Source of the DNA: Dimorphilus gyrociliatus
Lineage: Eukaryota > Annelida > Polychaeta > Dinophilidae
Length of the DNA stretch: 64,000 nucleotides
Direction: 5' to 3'
NCBI GenBank assembly: GCA_904063045.1
Contig: CAJFCJ010000007.1
Location: forward strand, 1,802,222-1,866,221
Both the position numbers and the translations under genes were made by a program. Below the pieces are notes generated by a model. It was not told where the DNA came from and ran no database searches. It saw nothing but the letters and a program-made list of their open reading frames with translations. Shown here one piece after another: positions 1-13,300 of this stretch; the first letter of the stretch is position 1; the number at the start of each line of letters is the position of its first letter.

Positions 1-260
1 TTTGCTGCCAAACTATGTAGATCTCGGTGCGTGCTCTGCAGCGTACGCTCCAATTGACAAAATGTACCTAAATTTCATCCCTATCATGGTCGCTTCTGAT
101 GTTTTGACTCTTTTGAACAGATGTGAAGGGAAATCTCTTGAGAATTTACGCGCGTTTCCTTTGTCTTAAGGCGTTATAACTTGTCTAGATCGTCGCAATT
201 TCAACAGATTAGAAGAAAATTGGCGATTCGTCAATAAACTAGCAGCTGCATAAATATCAG

Positions 261-343
261 TGACGTCATGTAGTGACGTCATCTGCTTGCTAACGCTTCA
301 TTGCGTACGACAAACAAGGTGCTGGCAGTGACGAGTGACGTCA
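261..343. promoter_or_regulatory. Cluster of three CRE palindromes (TGACGTCA)
   Basis: Perfect TGACGTCA octamers occur at 261-268, 274-281 and 336-343. The first two are 13 bp apart centre to centre. This is the consensus for CREB/ATF bZIP dimers. Three copies in 83 bp is far above chance for an 8-mer. The target gene is unknown and may lie left of the window. Confidence 0.55.
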
Positions 344-819
344 GGGCATGAACGTCTCACAAATTTGCTCTCTATAGTTTGAATTATAGCTTTTACGCGT
401 GTTCACTGGGTATACTATTATACTTTCACGCTATTTTTTTTACAAGCGGTTATAATACGTGGCGGTTGGTCGCTCAACTTGAAAAGGCGACTCGCCTTTT
501 TGCAATTTCCATATTACGTAAACTAGTGGCAAAATTAAACGGCACGTTTTGCCTGGTTGCATCATCCACCAGAAGATTTATTACAACATTTTACGGCTTT
601 CTCTAGGTATTATTTTAACTTTGTAGTTTTTATCCTGTCTTTCTAGGTATTATCAATGCGAAATATATCAGTACTCAGTCTTACTTTATGCTATTATATG
701 ATCTGCCTCCGCAATATTATCGCAGAGAGCACAGGCGTAAGCAAATGATTAAAACATGAGAGAATGGGAGAATTCGAGTTAGGAAGGGCTTGCTGTATGA
801 ATAAAACGCCTGGTGAACA

Positions 820-828
820 TATATAAAG
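820..828 (+). promoter_or_regulatory. TATA-like box, no gene assigned
   Basis: TATATAAAG sits about 30 bp upstream of a short pyrimidine-rich stretch (TCATATTCCTACAG, 841-854). This is typical TATA/initiator spacing. No downstream coding exon could be supported, so it may be chance in AT-rich DNA or the promoter of a non-coding transcript. Confidence 0.2.
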
Positions 829-1111
829 TGGCCTGATTGCTCATATTCCTACAGCCGGTCGTTTGGTCAGCATGCTTGAGTCGTACTTGTCTTGTTGCTA
901 TGCTACGCTTTTATAAATGATGATATAGACTTTCTGCTTGCATTTGGAATTCACTCTTCCGCCAACAATACGTCAATTAAAATGCGAATTATTTGGATTA
1001 ATTCCAACATTTGTCTTATATACTATGAGGTTCGCTTAATCTCGAAATATTCTCTGGCACACCTTTCATTTTCACGGATCCTCATTTCGAATAAAGTTTC
1101 AATTTTATGAA

Positions 1112-1125
1112 CCAATAGATGGCGC
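1112..1125 (+). promoter_or_regulatory. CTCF-like motif
   Basis: CCAATAGATGGCGC matches the metazoan CTCF core consensus CCASYAGRKGGCRS at all but position 4. It is one of five such sites in the spacer upstream of Go-alpha. Confidence 0.4.
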
Positions 1126-3103
1126 TTTTTCCAGAACAAATACGTGCTTCAAAACGATAAGACGGACAAGAATCGGCGATCAATTATCGCTAATTTAACT
1201 ATATGGGTGGCTCTTTTAAACCGGACAGCCGAGTAATTCTCCAGCTTTCATGAGTAAAATAAGTGAAGAGTATAAAGAAATATGAATGTTATCGGTAACT
1301 TTTATCATAGATTAGCTATTTTAAATAGTTTCATTCTGAATTGAAGTTTAGTATATTTAATACAAAAACACAAATTGAAGTTGTCCTCCAATTTATCAAT
1401 ATTAAGATGAGGATAAAGTCATAACGGGTAAAAAAAGCTTGTTTTTTGTCGAAGTCACGTCAATCGTGCAAAACCTTCGAGGCACTTGTCAAAATTCAAA
1501 TACAACGCCTAGACGCCTTCCGGTGGAGTTTTATCAACGCTTTTTAAGCACGGTGAATGATTATACCTGATTGACTTGGCTGTGCAGATTAAAAATATGC
1601 GCATACTATAACTTTTTCATGTTGGTATTAACATGTTGCATGTTCAGTTAATACACAATTAGCAATATGTCATAACCAGGAGATATATCACTGTAAAATT
1701 ACATATTGATAAAAAAGAGGTGTTGGAAATTTAATTTCCTTGTCTTAAATGAAAACACTGAAACAGATGTCTTCATATAATTATTATACTTTCAATTAAG
1801 TGTCCAATAACAATTTAAGTTATATGACACACTAGTCAGCAACAATGATTATGAATATATTTCGTGAGCTCACACCTGTTTTCTATCGTGATACTGCAGC
1901 ATGAGAGGACTGAAAATGAAGTAGTCAAGAAACGTTTATTTTATATATTACAGAATCTAGCATCTATTTCGTATTCTGAATGTAACGCCTGTTCTGCTCA
2001 GAGTCGCTGTGAATGTTAGTGACAAGTGTGACAAGCGAAGACGTCGAAAAGTGTTCACGCATCGAATGCGAATGTTAATGCAATGCATGACTAACAAATC
2101 CGGGAGTTAGCAGCAGATCTGTGCGGTAATGAGACGGCTGCTTATCGAGCAGTGATCTAGAGCTTTTCGGATGAGGATAGGCTTAAAATGGACACAACAT
2201 GTGGCGCTAGACATTTCATTTTCATCATATTTTTACAAGTGATCGTCAAGTAGCATCTTCAATTTGAGTCATCCTTCGCTATATTTAATTTATCAGTTAC
2301 TTTTTTCCAATAAATATCAAAATCAATGCAGAAATTGATGTAGCCAATGCCTTTCTTTATTAGATAAATATTTGCGTAATATTTATATGATGAAGATACT
2401 GAGTATACATTATGCAATAAAATATATAATAGATACAATATGTTCTGGTAGACAGATAGTAACGCGAGCCAGTATTTCAAGTTCTATGCCGCCAACGATT
2501 TGCAATCTCACACTTCAACTTCGATCAGTGCGATCTAGCGTGACGGTGAGTGTGACGTTACAGCACGTGCTGTTTTACAATAGAAGGATTATGGGATTTG
2601 GCATAAATTGCCCGTTCACTGTTTTTTTTTCGACTTCTTGATTAGAGCACGCGATTCGCTCTTTTAGACATGCACTCTCAGTAAACCGCCACTGGCGTTC
2701 ATTACAAACAACAAGCTTCATAATCGCTTTATTCATTAGGGCATTATGTACTCAAACCAAGCATAAAACATCGTTGACGTATGTCGGTCTAGAAATCTGC
2801 ATACGCAAACTTCACCTGCCTGAGACATTGACACTTCAGGCTACAAAAGTGGAAAGTCTAATCAAGAATGCGCGGAGCTAAAGATGTATGAGACCTAAAC
2901 GCGATTTGACGACGAGTAAACGAAATTAGTGAACGAAGCTGTCGTTACAAAATCTACAATTTTCACGTATTCATTTCTTTAACCCTTTTTATAGGATTTT
3001 CGTGTCGTATTCTCCAATTTTCCATCTAAACTTTGATAGCGAGAAATATTCATTTGATATCGCACTCAAACACTAAAACGCCAACTTCGAAAGCTATCTT
3101 TTG

Positions 3104-3154
3104 GTGCCATCTACGGGCTTGTAATTACTAAGGAATAACAACAATAGATGGCAT
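3104..3154. promoter_or_regulatory. Inverted pair of CTCF-like motifs (dyad 1)
   Basis: A minus-strand motif at 3104-3117 and a plus-strand motif at 3141-3154 form arms TGCCATCTA / TAGATGGCA, a perfect 9-bp inverted repeat around an AT-rich loop. Each arm contains the CTCF core AGATGGC. It could be a paired protein-binding site or a very short foldback repeat. Confidence 0.4.
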
Positions 3155-3712
3155 ATGTGGTGTGCAAATGGAATTTGAAAACAGAAATTGCTGTAATATT
3201 CTGGTGTAGTGATCATTGATATAGGATCGTGTTTAAATGACTAAAACATACATGCATTCTACTGTAACTAATTATATAATCTCTAGGATTTGAATATATA
3301 CAGAACTTACAGTTATTAATAAGGACAAAATACTGAAGGGAAGTTTATTTCAAGCTTAAAGTTTTAATTTTAAAAGTTAGAGTTGTACTTTATATAGATG
3401 ATGATAAAATTGAATGCTCTTAAACTTCAAATCTGGAAAAGTTGCATTATAGTTCCATTCCGCTAGATGTTATTTAGTAGCTAATAATTTAGTATGTGCA
3501 GTACTGGTGATGGTTTTATGACCAATGAAAACTAAAGGAACTTTGTGAAAATGAGATATGTTCTTAAATTAAAAAGTGAAATATCTTGTCTGAGATATTA
3601 CATCAAACGTAATAATATTTTGAAAACTCTTTTTTAAAGTGTTTAAATATAGATGAAATAAAATAATATTTACACGCTTTTCGAATGATTTGTTTTTCTG
3701 ATATTATAAGTT

Positions 3713-3769
3713 GCGCCATCTGTTAAAGAGACAAAGCTATTGAATATTCAATCATACAATAGATGGCAT
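3713..3769. promoter_or_regulatory. Inverted pair of CTCF-like motifs (dyad 2)
   Basis: GCGCCATCTGTTAA (3713-3726, minus-strand motif) is followed by ACAATAGATGGCAT (3756-3769). The latter 14-mer is identical to the right arm of dyad 1 at 3141-3154. Orientation and spacing (about 43 bp) mirror dyad 1, so the arrangement recurs. Confidence 0.4.
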
Positions 3770-4146
3770 ATCAGGTTTTATTTTACTCTTTCGTAGTTAA
3801 TTTTTAAAGTTAAATCTTCAAAAAATTATGTTTTTAAAAAGAACACAGTTGGGAAAACAATATTAATATATTTACTTATTGAACCGGAAAAAGCCTCGTT
3901 TTCATCATGAAGTCTGATTGGCGGAAGGCGGCGAATTATCATAAAGAGGCGAACGAATGCGGCGTTGTTGGATGTGCTGTTGAAATCTAACTCTCCGTTG
4001 TGTACGTGAACGACGAAGACAGGTTGGCGAGTCTATTCGTACATAGGATTTTCTATTAAAGGAAAAAACCGATTGGAATCTCTAGTGCAGTTAGGTAAAA
4101 AAGGCGAGGCGCGCCTTTTTATTATCGTCAGAGGCAGCCTGCAAAG

Positions 4147-5954
<1,808 letters not shown>

Positions 5955-6432
5955 TGTTAGTACTGCGACCACCACTTGTACTGTCTACTGTGCTTTTTTT
6001 ATCATTTCGAATTCTGTGAAAGTGATTTGATGGTGGAATGAATGCGACAGCACAATTTAGTGGAACTCAATTGCTTCCTAGTGTCTTTTGTGCAACCCTT
6101 TGCTAGCCATTGTGAGCGTGTGTTATAATACTGTTGATGTTGTGCGATCAAATTAATAATAATTCCATCTCCTCAAAACGTATGTATAGCTTATTATAAT
6201 TTGACAATAAATCGAAATCTAAATAATGTATATCTCGGCAACGGTTGCTAACAAACTTATTGGTTGTCATTTTATGACGTCAATCTGTTGGTTGGGTAGA
6301 TAATCAGCAATAATATAGCAAAAATAGAAAACAAAATCTTGAATTGAAGATTTTTTTGTAAAAGAATATTGGCAGTTTTATTCATTATAAATATAGTAAA
6401 ACTTCACATGTACATTTATACACATACTAATA
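5955..6432. other. Convergent 3' spacer, Go-alpha / ARID2
   Basis: Contains the 3' UTRs of the two convergent genes, a Go-alpha AATAAA at 6206 and a perfect CRE octamer at 6275-6282. No gene is seen. Confidence 0.6.
6206..6211 (+). terminator. Polyadenylation signal of Go-alpha
   Basis: AATAAA lies 252 bp after the Go-alpha stop in the convergent spacer with ARID2. Confidence 0.5.
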
Positions 6433-9400
6433 TTAGCTCAGCTCGTCCACTGGTACATCGCTCATATCATGTCGAACGAGTTGGTGCAGGCATTTTGCGA
6501 CTGCCGAAGATGACTCGACGCAACTCAAAGAAACGTAGGCCAGACGAGTTTCATGTTTACGCAGTATGCTATTTATATCATAAGAGACTAATTATTTCAC
6601 AAATTAATTAGAATCAATAAGACTTACCTGCGTGCATCGGACGAATAGCGGGCAAGGTTGTTCAGTATAAGAGCTGCAGTCAAGCGGATATGCTTTGTAA
6701 CAGGTCCTTCCTTTGTTTCCTAAAATTATAAAAATAATTAGAACATTATACAATATATCATGGTAACCAACCATTAATTCCGGATAGGGAGGTTTAGGAG
6801 CGAAGCGATTAATAGCATGATAGGCGGCATTTTCGGGGTAAACGGACGGTGTAGCGACTTTTTCTCCCTGGTTTGCCCTTCGTAACTGAGATGCCTTCAA
6901 ACCAGCTTCGCTTAAATGCTTTTCTTGAATATGCTGTAATAGAGACCATTTCTGTCTATGTAAATTGTCGCAGGAGATATTCCATTTGCAACAGCCGGCG
7001 GATAAAGCTGAACAATGAGTTCTCAGGACATGATTAGCCAATTCTTTTCCAGCGTCGAATATTTGACTGCAGTTTAACCATTCACAACGATGATCAGTCG
7101 GTACAGGTAAAGGTGAGGATGATGAACTGTTCGATCTGGCTCTCTTTTTACTTGGTGCTTCATTTGCTTGAGTTTGTGAAGAAAATGAATTCGTTGTGGA
7201 GGTGGCTACTGTTGTCGAAGGCCTTTTGACCGTTGCGGACGTTGGTCGAACAACAACAGGTGTTTGAGCTTGAGGTTGTAAAATTACAGTTGCGGCGGTA
7301 TTTTGTACTATTGGAAGCACCATATTGTTTGTGCCGAAACTAACAATTTGGGTTCCAGCAACGACGGATGTTGTTTGAGGAGCCATTTGAATCCGAAACG
7401 TTTGTGGAGCAGATTGAGCCGGTGCGACTAAAACGAAAGATACTGGCGGAGGAGAAGGTTGTTCCTCATTAAAAATGACACTCGCGGCTTGCGATAATAT
7501 ATCGACTGGTCTTTTTTCTTCTTTTTCATCTCCAGCGCCGTCTACCTGTGGAAAACCGTTCTGTTTCAGAACATCACATTCTCCGTTGACCATACGTTTG
7601 TAAACACCATTTACAACATTGGTAAATGGTCCGTTGGATCCGATTGCTTCTTCGTTCTCTTTTTTTACATTGTTCACTTTGACAGGAGTCTGTTCAAGTT
7701 TAGCTTGTCCGAAGTTAATTGGACTAGAGTGACCATTCGAAAGAGTAGTCCGCTTAGTTTTTGGAGGTGGTGAGCTACAAACGCTTCTCTCGAGTTGAGG
7801 AGGAAATGGTAGAGAGGCAGCGCGTTTCTGAAGGCCTATATATTGAATGTCTCTGTGACCGTTTCGCTTGTCGACGGATCGAAGGACTAGAGAAGGAAAA
7901 GCTACTCTGACACATGTTATAAACACGTTGGATGTGACAGGATTTCGAATATGGTTTACATTAGCACCAGCCAAATAAGCTTGATATAAGTCGGCATGGG
8001 CTATAGCCGATGAGCTGTCTTCGACATACTCATAATGTGCTTGCAACCAATTCCTTGCCAATATTTCTCCATCCATTTGTGGTAGAGGGAGAGGGGGCGG
8101 AAGTTGCTGAGAACGGCTTGTACTTACAACAGTTGTAGGTCTGTTTCTTATATTTGAGTTAACTATTGTAACAGAAGCAGGAGTTGTTGGTAACTTATTC
8201 TGTTGATGAGGTAGACAACTAGGAACAAGAGTATTTCTCGTTGGAGAAGAAGTAGGTTCCGTGACAGTTACCTGCTGTTCAACAACTCGCAAATTGATGA
8301 TAGCTGAAGATCCAAGTGCCTGGGCTTCCATGGTTACGAGATTACATAAAGTGTCCACTAATGATTGGGCATTAGCAACAAAAGTGGCTGCCGCATGGCC
8401 TAATTCGGAAAGCTGCAGTAAAGCCTCCAATGTTGCAATAAGTAGGTGGATATCGGCAACGAGAATCAATCTCGCCATATGAGTATAAACGTCTGTGTCG
8501 AGTAGTTCACTGAGTACATCATCATTTTCCTCATGCTGACACAAAGCTGATAGAAGTTCTAGTCCCCCAATAATTTCTGCTCTGTCTGATGAAGCAATGC
8601 AGAAAGAAACTGTACGGAGTATTAATCTTGTTTTTGAACTATGAGGGTCCAAACGTATTAATGATCCGACATGCGTTAGAGTATCAAAAGCTAATTGGCG
8701 AACTTGGGGCTGTTTTGCGTTAACACAAAGCAATAAAAACCTAATCACAACGGATTCATTCATAAGCACAGCGGCATTTAATGGTTCAAACGAGAGGTTT
8801 CGAATAATACCAGCTATTTGAACAACCCGCTGTAATTCTTTGTCACGAGATCCACTTGGTCGGTTTGCACAAGACTTTCTTGGTGAAAGTCTTATAGGAG
8901 GTTCCTCATTCTGTAAGAGAGAAAGGATATCTTGTTGGGCCAGACTGTCTTTCCAAAATTGGGTGAAGTCTCTGCCACTTAACTTTGACCAGGTAAGGTC
9001 ATGAAGAGCAGATAATGCTCCTTCATCATCTGTAGCATATACACTTACATGCGCTAACAAAAGTCGGGGCAAAGTAGGACAACGCTCGAGTCGAAGAGAG
9101 TGTCGAGAATCGTTCGAAAGCAAAGCAAGAATATTTACGGCAAAATCGACTTCATTTGGGAGTCCTGATAGCAACGAAAGTTCGAGTTTGTGATATGGTG
9201 ATCGCGACCAAGCTGCAGCTAAACCATGAGTTGTGCGTATTGTAGGTTCAATTTGATGCATTCGTTCATGATAAACTTGGGGTACTTCGGCTTGCTGACA
9301 GGCACGTCGAGATCTAAATACACTTGGAGCCTCTGTATCATCATCTTCATTTTTATTGTCCACATCGTCACCATGATAATGGAGACGCTCGTACAAATGT

Positions 9401-9747
9401 AGGTAGCGGATGTATATATATTTTAAAGCTATTGCCGCATTTGCACATGCTTTAGGTACATGAAAGTACCTTTGTATATCTTTCCATTTAGAAGATTCGT
9501 GTACCTTTTGCCATCCTCCCAGAGCTGTTACTCGATTGTAAAGAGAATAGAGGTCGATCACTTTTCCCGAAACAATGGGAACGCGTTTGAACGGAGTACT
9601 GTTTGAAAATATTAAGCGCCGTTAATAAGCAAAAAAAGCGCGACGAGCGGCTTACCCTCGAATTCTGTGGAATTGCTCGAGCTCGGCCAGAAACGACTCT
9701 CTCTGCCTCACGTACACATCACCTGCCTTATCGTTTGGCTTTGCCAT
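6433..9747 (-). CDS. ARID2: ARID2 (BAF200/BAP170), PBAF remodelling complex subunit
   Basis: Four exons on the minus strand: 9656-9747, 6772-9598, 6628-6719, 6433-6568; 1048 aa. The first exon supplies the ARID start ([20 protein letters not shown]) and continues into [28 protein letters not shown] at about residues 10-105. An alpha-helical armadillo-like region follows to about 430. An RFX-type DNA-binding domain lies near 540-620 ([14 protein letters not shown]). A pair of C2H2-like zinc fingers sits near 865-935. The C-terminus [14 protein letters not shown] is diagnostic of ARID2. Family role: targeting subunit of PBAF SWI/SNF in the nucleus. The long middle (430-860) is low-complexity. 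The last acceptor (before 6568) was chosen because it restores the conserved SCVESS tail; an earlier AG gives an immediate stop. Confidence 0.96.
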
Positions 9748-10342
9748 CTTTTTTTTTCAAACACGAGCGGACAAGATGCTTTCATGAATCACCATTCCTC
9801 GTTTAATTAAAAACGCTTACTCTCATAAAATCTGCGCTTCGTACATGATCGGCGGTGTTTAAGTATCGAAAATATCTCTTACTTAGTCCAGTATGCGCCA
9901 ATCCGCACGCGCACTTCTATTGAGAAGAAAAATGCCAGTAAAAAAATGCTCGCTTAGGCGTCCTATACCAAAAAAAATTATCAGATTTGTCTTTAATCGT
10001 GTTTTAAATGTTTATTCCTCTAACTAATCGCTTGCTAGGTCTATCGTAAGACCTATACGGGTAAAGATATCCAACAAAATTGGGATCGATCTAGAGGGGT
10101 TCCACAATTGCTTCATTACAATTGCCGCATACTAGACCCGCCATTTTAAGAATGGCCGTCTTTCGTCTGCTTGTTGTGTTTTTCTCATTTCAATGAGTAC
10201 CTTTATTCGGAATCCCTATATTTGCAACTAATAAATTAAATGTCGTACCACAAAACGAACCATGTATTGTAGAAAAAAAATCTATTTCATTGGCAAGTTA
10301 TACACTTAGATTGTCTCGAACTCGGTATATTTCTCAAAATAA
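9748..10342. other. Spacer between ARID2 5' end and MED1 3' end
   Basis: Holds the ARID2 promoter and 5' UTR and the MED1 3' UTR; both genes read leftward. No TATA box or other recognisable element stands out. TTTATT copies near 10009 and 10201 could serve as minus-strand polyadenylation signals for MED1. Confidence 0.5.
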
Positions 10343-13300
10343 TCACCGACAATGAGAAGACGCAGGAGAAATTTCTGTCGTAGTTTGACTAGTATCTATT
10401 ACCAAACTTGCACCTGGACTATCTGCGTCACTACTGTCTGGACTAACAGACGCTCCGCCAGTAACATTTGAAACTTTATCGAGAGGAATGATTTTGGGAG
10501 TAGGGAGGTTTATAGCTGCGGCTTCATCTTGGCTCAAATCCTTGATAGAAAGAGTTGGAGTAGGCGATGGACTGGCTGGGGATTTATGCTGGGATTTGAG
10601 AGTAGGTCTTAGTCTGTTACCACCCTGATTATTTGAAATTTTATTTGCAGTTGCAGTAGGAGCTTTTTTTGGAATAGGTCCTAATTTTGCTGGAGTAACA
10701 TTGGCATTATTGTTTCCCGCCATAATCATTTCCTTCCGGATTTTCTCCATTTCATCTTTAGCAGAGAGTTTAGTTTCTACTGTACTGGATGTGGGATGCA
10801 ATTTGCTAATAACTTCAGAAAGAGATTTTTTCTTATGAACTGCTTTGGCATTTTTTGTAACAGTTGATAACGGCTGCTGTTGTTGCATAGTTTGAAACGC
10901 CGTTGGGGTTTGTCTATTTACAGAAGTAGATTGAGGTACAGTAGATGAAGTTGGGGGTGAACCATTATTACTGGATCCGCCACTTAAAGTAGTTAATGAT
11001 TTGAAATGATGTGACTTCTTTGCTTCAGTTTCTGATTTTGATCGTGAGATAGATTTACTTTTAGAAAGTTTATGCTTATCTGTTTTCGTCGATTTTTGAA
11101 CCAATGGTTTATTTGAGCTAAGTTTTTTGAACTGTAATTTACCACCAATGGTTATTTTTACTGATGCAGCTTGTTCATTATCTTGACCCTTTGACCAGTC
11201 ATCAGATTTTTTCTTTGAAGATTTTTTTTCAATATCGCTCCGCTTTCTTTTTATTTCGTTATTTGTTTTAGACTTTTTACGTTCTATTGACTTTCTTATA
11301 TCGTTTCCTTCGTTTAAAATATCATTTGAAGAGCAACTTGTTTCTTGTGTACTGTCTTCAATAGCTTCAACATTATTGTTTGGAGATTCCTTGCCTATTT
11401 TTAATTTGACAGTAATATTTGGCTTGTGCTGGTAATTTTGATGGAATTGAGTTAAAGTATGATTATTTTTCTCATAATTTCCAATGTTACTAGATCCAGG
11501 TGATACTAGATCAGTTATATCAGTAAACTGTTTTGAAGAGGGCTGGGTAGCTAGTATAGTATTTAGAGATGAGGAACAATTTGACTGATGAGAGGTTGGC
11601 ATCTGAAGCAATTCAGCCAATGACGTTTGCTCGCGCACTATAGGTAAACATGGTGATGAACTTGGATGATTAGTCAGTTGTTCAGATGCTGATGGTGGTC
11701 GCGAAGGTGGTCTTGAGAGCGGACGGTGATCATCAGGTAGTGATCGAGCGGACGGGGGGCGTTCATCATTTGCAAGATGCCCAACCGTAGGAGTGTTCCT
11801 GGATGATATTTCAAAATCAAATTCATCTCCACTTACTTTTCGTTTCGGACTTCTTCCAACACGAATTTGTTGATCATTTTTACGTTTTCTACTTGCTGGC
11901 TTTCTAATTTTTGACGATAATGAATTATAGTTTGATGTTAATGCTGAATTATCTTGTTCAGTCTCTGGACTAGATGTATTGGGATCCAATAACCTTGCTA
12001 GCATAGTACATTTTGATACTTCGCTATCAGCACGACCAGGGTCCGATATTGTTCTATGTATTCCGCCATGAATAGATCCTTGCTGGCCAGCTTCTACAGT
12101 TGTGCTGGCAGACCGCATAAGGCTACGAGTAGGTTCGATTTGAGTCATACCTAAACTTGAAACTGATAAATTGGTTCCTGTAGTTGATATTTGCTGCCCT
12201 AGAGGTCGGGGTCGCGGTGGGGGACAAGTAGCTTGAACAGGTGGTGAAATATTATTAGTTGAAATGTCCAATGATGCTGAAGCAAAACCCTCAAAATAAC
12301 TTAGCTGAGAAACTTGAGGATTTGGCTTGTCAGGTTCACAGATTAATTTAGAATTTGTCATTTCTTGATATCTGTCCTTCAGTTTTGACGTTTGATTAGA
12401 CACAACTCTCATAGTGACTGGTATTGATTGACTTCTGAAAAATTGAGTTACTTTATATTTCAAAATTTTAATTCAGAATATTGAGTATGACCTCTTAAAT
12501 ACTTTGGCTGCTAAATGACCATCAGCACCAGAAGATTTTCCATCATCCAAAACAGAACCACATCGTAAAAAGCATTCTACACAAGTCGCATTGTTTAACT
12601 TGAACTCAGCTGTTGAAGGAAATGAAGTTATGAAATGTTGCTTTCATAAAAATTAAATTTTTGTTACCTGAACATATTCGTCGAGCATTGGGATTTTCAT
12701 ACGATACTGATATGTGCTTTAAAGAAATTACTGTTGTTTGGAACACATTTCGGCCTTCTTCTTTAACTATATTATTAAAGTATATTGCAATATAGTTATA
12801 AAATTTGATTGAAGCTACATCGCCTACGCGTTTCAGACAAATAATTGCTAATTTTGGTTGTATGCATATTAGTATTCAATTAAAGAGCTATAATATTAAA
12901 GTTAGCCGGGAGTTTGAAAAAAATCAATTTTAAAAGCTGCAACTTTAAAATTAAGACAAAAGAACAGTGCAAAACTTACGCATTCTATCTTTTACGACCC
13001 TTCCAGATCGTACACAACTTGCCAAAACTGAGTTAAATAAAGCTTGAGTACGAAGATAGGCAATAATAGCTGGAACATGTGTTGGATGAGTGAACGGTAT
13101 TTTCTGAATTCTTACTGCGTGAAGGCTCTCAGAAGAACCTCCATTAAAGAAATACGCATGCTGTTGATCTGGTAAATTCTGTAAAAGTATTGTTTATTAG
13201 GGTTGTTTCAAAATTTGAATTTAAGTCTAATAACAATTGCAACGCCACAGGGATAAATGTTTGAAGTCGAATCTCTATCGTTTTTGGCACATTCTTTTAT

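Larger units (their letters stand above)
1..4146. other. Large gene-poor spacer upstream of Go-alpha
   Basis: No open reading frame here resembles a known protein, and short ones lack splice or homology support. The stretch is AT-rich and is the longest gene-free region of the window. It holds three CRE palindromes (261-343), a TATA-like box (820-828) with no gene I can place after it, and five CTCF-like motifs between 1112 and 3769. A reverse CCAAT box (ATTGG) lies at 3917-3921, about 225 bp before the Go-alpha start. It probably carries regulatory DNA and the 5' UTR of Go-alpha, but no transcript boundary can be read from sequence alone. Confidence 0.6.

Noticed and set aside
379-606. 75-codon open frame on the plus strand
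   Set aside because: No homology, no promoter or splice context; expected by chance in AT-rich DNA. The same holds for 892-1110 and 2372-2641.
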